The notes beneath the pieces are model-generated. The model was not told the DNA's origin, searched no databases, and worked only from the letters and a program-made list of their open reading frames with translations. Made by a program: the position numbers and the translations under genes. Positions 6,170 to 12,251 of a stretch of DNA of 17,254 nucleotides are shown here, piece by piece. Each line of letters opens with the position of its first letter. Positions within the stretch are counted from its first letter, which is position 1. Source of the DNA: JBHPCZ01 sp042573625 (GTDB taxonomy: Bacteria; Desulfobacterota; Desulfobacteria; Desulfobacterales; UBA11574); NCBI GenBank assembly GCA_042573625.1, contig JBHPCZ010000073.1:1-17254 (forward strand), given 5' to 3'.

Positions 6170-7021
6170 TTAAAACAGAATTCCCACATATCCTACAAAG
6201 CTGGTGCCGGGACTTTTGTCATAACTGGTGGCATAGGCAAGGTATTCCGCATGGTCGGAGCCCAGCGCTTTTGCAGCAGCAATCGCCGTTGCGGCTGCAC
6301 CCCCGCAACAGGCATTCTGGTTTGCCAGGGCTTCACTGATAACCGTATCAGGATCCATGGCAAGCATGGCATCAATAACCTTTCGGTCGTTATCATTTCG
6401 CACCCAGTCGAGTGCTGACCGGCCGCTCCCTTTGGGTGAAAAACCATAATTTGAACCATAATGGGTAAGATCTGTGGATCCGATGACCTTCACCCGCAGC
6501 CCCAGCTGTTTGGCAATCTCTGCCACAGACGTTCCGATCTCAAGCGAGCTTTTTACCGGCGGCACTCCGATGGGGACGATTTTGGCGTCTTGGAAAAAGT
6601 ATTTTATGAACGGGAGCTGGAGTTCAATGGTATTATCTTGGGTAAAATTTTCAGCGGTTTCGATGGTAAAGGCAAATCTGTCGGTGAGTTCGCCAGATAC
6701 GTCTTTATCGATAAGAATTTCACCAAAAGGGGTTTCCCAGGCGCCGTCTGTCATGATGTAGGCGGGAGAACCGGTGCGAAGGTGCATACCGAAGATCACG
6801 AAAACATCCGGTGGAACTTCTTCTTGGAGGCAATTGATTACGTTGCAGGCAATACTCCCCGAAAAATACCAGCCTGCGTGAGGAACAATTCCGCCGATGA
6901 ATGGCAGATCTGAAACGGGTTTTTCACTGTACTCTTTTAAAAAGCTTTTGATTTCTTTTTCACATCCGGAAGCGCTTCCCGGATACCAGCTTCCGGCCAA
7001 CATCGCTTTTCTTGCTTTCAC
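6170..7021 (-). CDS. amrB: MEMO family protein (AmmeMemoRadiSam system protein B)
   Basis: The protein is a bacterial MEMO homologue, related to extradiol-dioxygenase folds. Using the start chosen here (283 residues), the pocket residues seen in MEMO proteins can be placed: His48 in VPHAGWYFSG, His80 in VIFGMHLRTG, His187 in GSTDLTHYGSNYG and Cys238/Cys239 in NACCGG. Bacterial members usually sit with an AMMECR1-domain protein and a radical SAM protein; neither is in this window, so this copy is at least locally alone. The start is a GTG at 7021, eight bases after a near-perfect Shine-Dalgarno (AGGAGGTGAT); the GTG at 7030 would overlap that site. Function in bacteria is not established; a redox or metal role is the common inference. 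It is transcribed divergently from the thioesterase gene. Confidence 0.9.
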   Translation of the reverse strand: MKARKAMLAGSWYPGSASGCEKEIKSFLKEYSEKPVSDLPFIGGIVPHAGWYFSGSIACNVINCLQEEVPPDVFVIFGMHLRTGSPAYIMTDGAWETPFGEILIDKDVSGELTDRFAFTIETAENFTQDNTIELQLPFIKYFFQDAKIVPIGVPPVKSSLEIGTSVAEIAKQLGLRVKVIGSTDLTHYGSNYGFSPKGSGRSALDWVRNDNDRKVIDAMLAMDPDTVISEALANQNACCGGAAATAIAAAKALGSDHAEYLAYATSYDKSPGTSFVGYVGILF

Positions 7022-7025
7022 GAAT

Positions 7026-7035
7026 ATCACCTCCT
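7026..7035 (-). promoter_or_regulatory. Near-perfect Shine-Dalgarno that decides the amrB start
   Basis: Read on the minus strand, AGGAGGTGAT matches the 16S anti-Shine-Dalgarno over ten bases. Its AGGAGG core lies eight bases before GTG at 7021, which selects that start over the GTG at 7030 that falls inside the site. Confidence 0.75.
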
Positions 7036-7185
7036 GTGTATATATTAAGGATAGTTTGCCATACGAGAGTATATAAGTTCAACATCTTTTTCACATCAGA
7101 AATTCTTTAAAAATGAAATGTTACATGTTATGAGCATGCTGCATTTCAAATGGATCACCTGGAAAAGAACGGACAGGAGTCATGA
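7036..7185. promoter_or_regulatory. Divergent promoter region, amrB / thioesterase
   Basis: This 150-base AT-rich spacer must carry start signals for both divergent genes. On the minus strand, TTGAAC lies upstream of the amrB leader, but no good -10 is at the right spacing. A short palindrome, ATAC-GAGA-GTAT, is at about 7061-7072. CAGGAG precedes the thioesterase ATG by six or seven bases. No regulator site can be named. Confidence 0.35.
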
Positions 7186-7602
7186 ATGAATAAACACAAA
7201 ATATTTTCCACAGGCATCGATGTCAGGTTCCGGGATCTTGATGCCATGGGACATGTCAACAATTCAGTATTTTTTACATATTTTGAACAAGGACGAATAG
7301 ATTTTTCACACAAGGTTTTTCAGATTTCAGACCCTTCCGAATTTAAGTTTATCATGGCGCATATTCGGTGCGATTTCCTGATACCGGTGAAACTGGATCA
7401 CCGGCTGACCCTGAAAATTTGGGTCAACAGCATCGGAGAAAAGAGCTTTGGTTACGGCTACAAACTGGTGGAACGTTCGGATGAATCCGTGGTTTTTGCG
7501 CTGGGTGAGTCCATACAGGTCTGCTATGATTACACAGAAAACAAATCGATACCGGTTCCCGATGAAATGAAAGCAAAGCTGTCAGAATATATCAAACGTT
7601 GA
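7186..7602 (+). CDS. Acyl-CoA thioesterase, hotdog fold (4HBT/YbgC-FadM type)
   Basis: This 138-residue protein is a single hotdog domain that would hydrolyse acyl-CoA thioesters in the cytoplasm. The signature VRFRDLDAMGHVNNSVFFTYFEQGRIDF (residues 13-40) contains the expected catalytic-site Asp (Asp19) and the HVNN turn, followed by the long hotdog helix. Length and the absence of extra domains fit YbgC/FadM-like enzymes. ATG at 7186 is supported by CAGGAG just upstream. Substrate cannot be read from sequence. It appears monocistronic, ending ten bases before a very large palindrome. Confidence 0.87.
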   Translation: MNKHKIFSTGIDVRFRDLDAMGHVNNSVFFTYFEQGRIDFSHKVFQISDPSEFKFIMAHIRCDFLIPVKLDHRLTLKIWVNSIGEKSFGYGYKLVERSDESVVFALGESIQVCYDYTENKSIPVPDEMKAKLSEYIKR

Positions 7603-7611
7603 ACGCGCTCT

Positions 7612-7816
7612 AATTTGCCTAGAGGTGGTTTCAAAGCCTCAAAGTGAAGCCCTTTGACAATTTTGCGAAAAAGTTCTTAGCGAAGCGGAGCGTTAAAATT
7701 CGTAACTGTTTGAGTGCGTTAGCCCGAGTTTTACGAATTTAGCGGAGCGAGCTTAGAACTTATCAAAATGGTCAAACCAGCGAACGGGAGGTTTTGAAAA
7801 AGCTTCTAGACAACTT
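7612..7816. repeat. About 205-bp imperfect palindrome (long nested inverted repeat)
   Basis: Nested complementary blocks occur in order on both sides of a centre near 7714: AATTTGCCTAG/CTAGACAACTT at the edges, then TTTCAAAgCCTC/GAGGttTTGAAA, TTTGACaATTTTG/CAAAATgGTCAAA (7653-7665 and 7764-7776), AAGTTCTTAGC/GCTTAGAACTT, and AAATTCGTAACT/AGTTTTACGAATTT. The whole could fold into one long hairpin. No open frame covers it. It lies directly after the thioesterase stop and may act as a terminator-like structure, but size and shape suggest a MITE-like or REP-like element. Confidence 0.75.
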
Positions 7817-7913
7817 GCCGACCTAAACGAAATCATCCTGCGGCTTGCTATGGATTATTAAAGATACGATTCAATCGGAAATTTTATGTGGAAACTGCTA
7901 TAAGGCATTTTTC

Positions 7914-7942
7914 TTGACAGCATAAAAAAGTGGTGTTAACAG
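7914..7942 (+). promoter_or_regulatory. Candidate promoter of tRNA-Val
   Basis: A consensus -35, TTGACA (7914-7919), is followed after 17 bases by TAACAG (7937-7942), a weak -10, placing transcription start a few bases before the tRNA at 7957. Confidence 0.5.
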
Positions 7943-7956
7943 GTTTTTATCAATAC

Positions 7957-8031
7957 AGGCGCGTAGCTCAGGGGGAGAGCGCTACCTTGACACGGTAGAG
8001 GTCAAGAGTTCAAATCTCTTCGTGCCTACCA
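7957..8031 (+). tRNA. tRNA-Val (anticodon GAC)
   Basis: The acceptor stem AGGCGCG pairs with CGTGCCT (one G.T pair). The D arm is GCTC/GAGC, the anticodon stem CTACC/GGTAG encloses TTGACAC giving anticodon GAC (Val), and the T arm is AAGAG-TTCAAAT-CTCTT. Discriminator A is at 8028 and CCA is encoded at 8029-8031. A promoter lies upstream and an intrinsic terminator downstream. Confidence 0.93.
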
Positions 8032-8039
8032 GAAAAACC

Positions 8040-8077
8040 AAGGGTTTGCAGCGAATAAGGACTGTAAGCCCTTTTTT
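8040..8077 (+). terminator. Intrinsic terminator after tRNA-Val
   Basis: AAGGGTTTGCAG pairs with CTGTAAGCCCTT (two wobble pairs) around a ten-base loop, and the descending arm continues into TTTTTT. It closes the tRNA transcript before the convergent cbiO gene. Confidence 0.75.
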
Positions 8078-8125
8078 GTTGGTTTTGACCATTTTTGAAA
8101 AAACCATGAGGATTATTGAATCCCG

Positions 8126-8863
8126 TCACTCGTGTTCATGAGGATAGATGCCGTGGGGATGGGCATGAACATGTTCATGAACGTGTATTTCTCTGTCTAA
8201 AATGATCTTTCCATCCTTCATTATATAAATCGGATCGGCTATTTCGGATAGAAAATCCAAATCATGGGATATCAAAATATAGGAAAGATCAAGATCTGAA
8301 AGCACGTTCTTCAGTGTAGCCTTTGTCTCGTCATCAAGGCCGCTGATCGGTTCATCCAGGAGAAGAACTTCGGGTTCCATGGCCAGAACCGTGGCCAGGG
8401 AGACCAGTTTTTTTTCCCCTCCGGACAGCTTATAGGTGATTCTGTCTTCAAACCCGGATAGTCCCAGAGACGCCAATGTATTTCGAGAAATATCCACGGC
8501 TTCATTCCGCGATTTGCCAAGGTTCAACGGTCCGAAGGCAACATCCTCCAAGACTGTGGGGCTGAAAAGCTGATCATCGGCATCCTGAAACAGCAGGCCA
8601 ATCCGACGCCGGACATTCAGAAAATCCTTTTCCTCTTTGACCGGGTGACCGAAAATTTCCATATGCCCGGAGATCGGTTTTAAAAGACCCATGATGATAT
8701 GAAACAGGGTGGTTTTTCCACTGCCGTTGGGCGCAATCAGTCCGATTCGGCCACCTGAGAAAAATTTGAAGTCAAGGTCTTTCAAGACCGGAGGGCCGCC
8801 TGGGTAGCCAAATGAAATCCCTTCGAGATTGATAATGGGCGCAGTTTTTTCTATTTCTTTCAA
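8126..8863 (-). CDS. cbiO: Nickel/cobalt ECF importer ATPase (CbiO/NikO) with a His-rich C-terminal tail
   Basis: The 245-residue protein is the ATP-hydrolysing subunit of an energy-coupling-factor metal importer. Walker A is APNGSGKTT (44-52), the Q-loop Gln is residue 93, the ABC signature LSGGE is at 146-150, Walker B LLLDEP at 167-172 and the switch His at 200. The last 19 residues (227-245) hold eight histidines in an H-x-H pattern, which looks like a metal-sensing or metal-storage tail and is not part of the ABC fold. The start is TTG at 8863, supported by AAGGTG six bases upstream. It is the last gene of the metal-uptake operon, 22 bases after cbiQ, and converges on tRNA-Val. Nickel or cobalt cannot be separated from this subunit alone. 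Confidence 0.93.
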   Translation of the reverse strand: MKEIEKTAPIINLEGISFGYPGGPPVLKDLDFKFFSGGRIGLIAPNGSGKTTLFHIIMGLLKPISGHMEIFGHPVKEEKDFLNVRRRIGLLFQDADDQLFSPTVLEDVAFGPLNLGKSRNEAVDISRNTLASLGLSGFEDRITYKLSGGEKKLVSLATVLAMEPEVLLLDEPISGLDDETKATLKNVLSDLDLSYILISHDLDFLSEIADPIYIMKDGKIILDREIHVHEHVHAHPHGIYPHEHE

Positions 8864-8885
8864 TTTTTACACCTTCAAACGTGAG

Positions 8886-9653
8886 CTATCTCCCGATGAT
8901 GAAAATATTTAACTCCAAGGCGATGAGGCAAGTCAACATAATGGACATGAATGCTAAAAAGATCCAGTTCCGTCGGCTGGATGGGAAATCAAGAAGAGTG
9001 TAGAATCTGCCCTTGAATCCCCGGCACAGCATGGCGTGATAAACCCGTTGCGATCGCTCTGACGCCCGGACAAAAAGCATGCCGATGAGATACGCGTATG
9101 TTTTATAGGAGTGCATATTGGTTGAGGGGCGAAACCCCCGAATTTTGGTTGCTGTTAACAATCTTTGAAATTCTTGCTCTAAGACAAATATATATCGGTA
9201 GGTCATCAGCAAAAGGTGTACGATTTTTTCAGGAACCCCCAATCGGTTCAGGGCATGGCCGAGCGTGGCGGTTGTCATTGTTGCTGTGAGGGCGATGATG
9301 CTCATCAGAATTGCAATGGATTTAATGGTGATTAACGCGGAGAGTTTCAGTCCTGGTTTTGTCATGGTGAGCGGACCGATGCGGAAAAAGGGCTCGCCTT
9401 CATAAGTGATCGGCAAAACCGCCCATAGCAGGAGCAGGAAACCTACGACTACAGACAGCCTTCTGAAGACCTGCAAGGTGTTCAATCTGGCCAGGGCGAT
9501 CAGAAAAAATGAAATCAGAAATGCAACCATCAGTACCGGAAATTCATTCGATAAGGCAACCACAAAGGAGAATGCCGTCGCAACAACAATCTTGAATCTT
9601 GGGTCAATGCGATGGATCTGTGAATTTCCGTTTGCAAAAGGTTCGTGGATCAT
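8886..9653 (-). CDS. cbiQ: ECF metal importer transmembrane coupling subunit (CbiQ/NikQ)
   Basis: The 255-residue integral membrane protein joins the substrate-binding M subunit to the ATPase. It opens with NGNSQIHRIDPRFKIV (9-23), typical of the family, and has several hydrophobic helices (about 24-56, 66-82, 107-130, 145-158, 230-253). The two coupling-helix motifs expected of CbiQ are seen as ATKIRGF (168-174) and MLCRGFKG (208-215). An in-frame TTG at 9704 would overlap the upstream gene; ATG at 9653, 13 bases after that gene's stop, gives the normal N-terminus and is preferred, probably by translational coupling because no clear Shine-Dalgarno is present. Confidence 0.92.
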   Translation of the reverse strand: MIHEPFANGNSQIHRIDPRFKIVVATAFSFVVALSNEFPVLMVAFLISFFLIALARLNTLQVFRRLSVVVGFLLLLWAVLPITYEGEPFFRIGPLTMTKPGLKLSALITIKSIAILMSIIALTATMTTATLGHALNRLGVPEKIVHLLLMTYRYIFVLEQEFQRLLTATKIRGFRPSTNMHSYKTYAYLIGMLFVRASERSQRVYHAMLCRGFKGRFYTLLDFPSSRRNWIFLAFMSIMLTCLIALELNIFIIGR

Positions 9654-9666
9654 AACGGCCGAATGC

Positions 9667-10359
9667 TCAGTCTTTCTTCCTTCGATAATGAAAATAGGCG
9701 GCAATACCCATCAGCCCTAAAATATAACCGATACCGCCGATGATATCTTTGACTGTCGGGCCCCGATTCTGGCTTTCTGCAAGCATCTTTAAAACCGGTT
9801 TCATTTTTTTGTCCAGAGCTTTTTCCACAGCCGCCTGAATTGCTTCCTGATTCATTGTGGGAGTTGACATCGGTTGCGTTCCCTTACCCGGCGGAGTTGA
9901 CGACGATCTTTCGTGAATCGATGGGGAATCAACCCATTTTTCAGATTGTTTGGCAACAGATTCCGGGGAAGCTGCTTTTGCCGCGGTATTCGCCGGCATC
10001 GCTCCAATTTCTTCAATCGGAATTATCCATTCGGCTTTATGTCCCATTCCAGCAACAAGTTCGATTCTGATCTCGGTCTTTTTCGGTATTTTGAAAGAGA
10101 ATTCTCCCTGATCGCTCGTGTTGCCTTCGAGAAGACGTTTCCCTTCAGCGCTATAAACGACAACCGTGCCGTTTTTGACCTTTTTGCCGCGGCTGAATTT
10201 GCTTTCGGTATGGATTGTATCCCCTTCAACCCACCCGAATATTATGACGCGATGGGCACTCACAGGAGACGCGATAAACAGCAGGCATGCGAAAAAGAAA
10301 AGTGTGGCAAAGATCTTATTTGTGCTGCCATGGCAGTGAAATGTGCGTTGATAGTGCAT
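9667..10359 (-). CDS. NikL/CbiL-like membrane-anchored periplasmic component of the metal importer
   Basis: With the start chosen here the protein has 230 residues: a signal-type hydrophobic stretch (15-33) ending SPVSA, a small beta-rich periplasmic domain (about 36-115, with VVVYSAEGKRLLEG and SDQGEFSFKIP as in Greek-key carriers), a Pro/Ser/Ala-rich linker (120-170), an amphipathic segment (171-198), one membrane helix (205-223) and a basic tail. This is the arrangement of NikL-type accessory proteins of Ni/Co ECF importers, which take the place of CbiN. Cleavage after Ala35 would leave His36 (HRVIIFGW) at the mature N-terminus. A longer start at 10416 overlaps cbiM by four bases (ATGA), but its Shine-Dalgarno would be too close; ATG at 10359 has GAGG four bases upstream and a better signal peptide. 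Confidence 0.78.
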   Translation of the reverse strand: MHYQRTFHCHGSTNKIFATLFFFACLLFIASPVSAHRVIIFGWVEGDTIHTESKFSRGKKVKNGTVVVYSAEGKRLLEGNTSDQGEFSFKIPKKTEIRIELVAGMGHKAEWIIPIEEIGAMPANTAAKAASPESVAKQSEKWVDSPSIHERSSSTPPGKGTQPMSTPTMNQEAIQAAVEKALDKKMKPVLKMLAESQNRGPTVKDIIGGIGYILGLMGIAAYFHYRRKKD

Positions 10360-10412
10360 TTTACCTCGATCCTTGAAATCTATGGCCGTAGAACGGTGAT
10401 TAGATGAACACT

Positions 10413-11018
10413 TCATTCTCCAAATCCCGGGAGCATGGAGGGCTGAACCTTCCTTAAAAACAGTATACAGAAAGTGCTAATGATGCCTTCGACAACCATC
10501 ACGGGGAGATGCGCGATCACGACCATTGCCGATACCTCCAGAAAACTCTCTTCCGTAAACATTAATGCAAGGGCGGCGATGATGCCGCTGAACAAAACAG
10601 AAAAGGCGCCGCATGCAAAAGCACCGATCATTGCAATGGCCGGCTTCTTGTTGATCGTTTTAGCGAAAAGGAGGTAGCACGAGACCGCCGGCAGCGCCAT
10701 GATGACGGTGTTGACGCCCAGTGTTGTTATGCCGCCAAACTGGAATAAAACGGCCTGAAGCGCAAGTGCCACCAGAATAACCGGAAAAGCTCCCCATCCG
10801 AGCAAGAGCCCAACGATCCCGTTGAGAATCAGATGAACGTTTGCAGGCCCTAGAGGAACATGGATCAGGGACGCCACGAAAAATGACGCAGAGAGGATTC
10901 CTGCCTGTGCGATACAGTCAACATCCAGTTTTTTTAGACCGACAGACGTACCTGCCGCTGCCAGCGCCATTCCGGTTATTAACACCGGTCCGGATAAAAC
11001 GCCTTCTGAAATATGCAT
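10413..11018 (-). CDS. cbiM: ECF metal importer substrate-binding membrane subunit (CbiM/NikM)
   Basis: The 201-residue membrane protein is the S component that captures Ni2+ or Co2+. The family hallmark MHISEGVL is at the exact N-terminus, with His2 being the known metal ligand type in NikM/CbiM, and HVPLGPANVHLILNG (53-67) supplies further conserved His residues. About six hydrophobic helices are visible. The protein is slightly shorter than many CbiM proteins but shows no break. ATG at 11018 has only a weak purine run (TAGAGA) upstream. Its stop lies beside the longest possible start of the NikL-like gene. No CbiN is present; its role is taken by the NikL-like protein. Metal specificity is inferred as nickel from the K and L partners. 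Confidence 0.93.
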   Translation of the reverse strand: MHISEGVLSGPVLITGMALAAAGTSVGLKKLDVDCIAQAGILSASFFVASLIHVPLGPANVHLILNGIVGLLLGWGAFPVILVALALQAVLFQFGGITTLGVNTVIMALPAVSCYLLFAKTINKKPAIAMIGAFACGAFSVLFSGIIAALALMFTEESFLEVSAMVVIAHLPVMVVEGIISTFCILFLRKVQPSMLPGFGE

Positions 11019-11091
11019 GTTTTCTCTATTTAATATTGATAATTAACTTGATAGTATAGGAATTTCATTTTCCTTTGAAATAATATTTTAG

Positions 11092-11118
11092 ACAGGATTA
11101 ACAAGATTTACATGATTA
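11092..11118 (+). repeat. Three tandem 9-bp units (ACAnGATTW)
   Basis: ACAGGATTA, ACAAGATTT and ACATGATTA follow without a gap. They resemble the degenerate ACAGGATTAACAGG-type simple repeats found between genes in many bacterial genomes. Function is unknown. Confidence 0.55.
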
Positions 11119-11213
11119 TGAATAATTAATACTCCGCCTGAAGACGGATTATTTACCTCCTTGAATGCCCTTAGTTGTTCCTCTGGAATAAGAATATCCT
11201 GAATATTCTGTCA

Positions 11214-11232
11214 AAAAGCCCGCCCGAAGGGT
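11214..11232 (-). terminator. Weak candidate terminator after the DUF4198 gene
   Basis: On the minus strand, CCCTTCGGGCGGGC is followed by TTTTTG. Only a three- to four-bp stem (CCC-TTC-GGG) can be drawn, so the call rests on the GC-rich block plus T-tract. Confidence 0.3.
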
Positions 11233-11239
11233 GTTAAAT

Positions 11240-12010
11240 TTACCGCCAGTCATGGAATTTGACCCAAATCACTGCACCGAGTTCCACATCTTTTTCAACA
11301 CCGGCCTGCTTGAGTTTGTAATCGGCGGTATTCAGCGCGGCAAATCCCCACCAGCCGGCCCCGGGTGCTGCGTAGGTAAACACACCGTTTTGATCCGCCT
11401 TGATGGTCTGGGCAGTCATATAATCTGTCGGTGCTCGTTTCCTGCCCCCCTCATTGTAATATTCCACTTCTACTTCAGCGTATGGAACCGGTTTTCCATT
11501 CAGCTTGACGATACCCTGAAAGACATTGCCGGTGTAGAGTCCGAACGGTTTTGACAGGGGAACGATTTCGGTCTTCAGACCGATTTCCTCTTCCCAGCCC
11601 TCGTCATCGCCAAAAGCTGCGATCACTGTTTTTGTGTAATGAATAATAAAGCAGTCTTCAGCGGGTTCCCAGTAGGGGGCGGGTTCCATATAGAACATAT
11701 AGACGCCGGGCCTTTTAATAATATAATCTGTCTCCCAGGCTTTGTGATCCATTACAAGGGTTTTTTTCAATGTATCCAAAAGATTTTGTCTTTTATCATT
11801 TGCCACGACCCCAAAGGATTCGGGTTTTTCCATCGCCATACCCACGATTTCCATGGGGTGGGAAAAAGAAAGCTTAAGGTTTACGATGTTGTTTTCTCCC
11901 TGCATGACCATGGAATCCGATGGGATCACCATGCCGAAATGGGCAAAGGCTGAACCTGCCAGCAAGAGAGACCCTGCGAATAAGAGTGCAAAAACGGCGC
12001 TTTTTTTCAT
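11240..12010 (-). CDS. Periplasmic DUF4198/NikK-like component of the nickel/cobalt uptake system
   Basis: The 256-residue protein has a clear Sec signal peptide (MKKSAVF, hydrophobic core 5-18, GSAFA) and then the DUF4198 (COG5266-type) opening HFGMVIPSDSMVMQGEN. This family accompanies Ni/Co importers as a periplasmic part. Cleavage after Ala23 would leave His24 as the first mature residue. The C-terminal part is a beta-sandwich-like region (LNGKPVPYAEVEVEYYNEG, then QNGVFTYAAPGAGWWGFAAL). A start at 12040 is in frame, but GGAGG four bases before ATG at 12010 and the signal peptide fix the start there. It is upstream of cbiM by 221 bases and downstream of the barrel gene, with a hairpin in its leader. 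It probably binds metal or a metal complex and hands it to the membrane parts (inference). Confidence 0.85.
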   Translation of the reverse strand: MKKSAVFALLFAGSLLLAGSAFAHFGMVIPSDSMVMQGENNIVNLKLSFSHPMEIVGMAMEKPESFGVVANDKRQNLLDTLKKTLVMDHKAWETDYIIKRPGVYMFYMEPAPYWEPAEDCFIIHYTKTVIAAFGDDEGWEEEIGLKTEIVPLSKPFGLYTGNVFQGIVKLNGKPVPYAEVEVEYYNEGGRKRAPTDYMTAQTIKADQNGVFTYAAPGAGWWGFAALNTADYKLKQAGVEKDVELGAVIWVKFHDWR

Positions 12011-12033
12011 GGTGCCTCCTTCTGCGCAAAAAA

Positions 12034-12081
12034 AAACCACGAAAGAATCGTATCTTCATGATACGCGCACCTTCGTGGTTT
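12034..12081 (-). terminator. Hairpin with T-tract in the leader of the DUF4198 gene (terminator or attenuator)
   Basis: On the minus strand, AAACCACGAA pairs perfectly with TTCGTGGTTT, which runs into a nine-T tract. Inside the loop, a second stem CGTATC/GATACG (12049-12065) can form. It lies between the barrel gene and the DUF4198 start, only about 20 bases before the GGAGG site. It therefore either ends barrel-gene transcripts or attenuates the downstream operon. No known riboswitch core was recognised. Confidence 0.75.
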
Positions 12082-12251
12082 GAATGGTTTAGTTTTGATT
12101 ATATTGAAAAAGATTTTTGCTTCAGAAGGCTTCAGCCTTCTATTTATCGATTTTCCCTATTCTAAAAAGAAGTACGTGTCAATGTTAAAACCTTTTGGTT
12201 TTTATCACATGTATCTTTGATACCTATTTCGGTTTTGCCTGACAGTCTGAG
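12082..12251. promoter_or_regulatory. Spacer between the barrel gene and the DUF4198 leader
   Basis: There is no gene. It contains a perfect palindrome AGAAGGCT-TC-AGCCTTCT (about 12124-12141), a small stem AAAACC-TTTT-GGTTTT (about 12187-12202), and GTATC-TTT-GATAC (about 12210-12222), which repeats the half-sites of the GTATC...GATAC stem in the adjoining hairpin. A promoter or metal-regulator operator is plausible, but none matches a site I can name. Confidence 0.4.

Larger units (their letters stand above)
11019..11239. other. Intergenic region between the DUF4198 gene and cbiM
   Basis: There is no gene here. It holds three tandem nine-base units (11092-11118), an inverted repeat AGAATAT-CCTGA-ATATTCT (about 11190-11208), and, just after the DUF4198 stop on the minus strand, a GC-rich CCCTTCGGGCGGGC followed by TTTTT. 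The last may end part of the transcripts before cbiM; the AT-rich remainder may hold a second promoter for cbiM, but none was identified. Confidence 0.45.

Noticed and set aside
12034..12081. A known NiCo or cobalamin riboswitch in the leader of the importer genes.
   Set aside because: No B12-box-like conserved core and no NiCo four-way-junction motif could be found; only a simple hairpin with an inner stem is visible.
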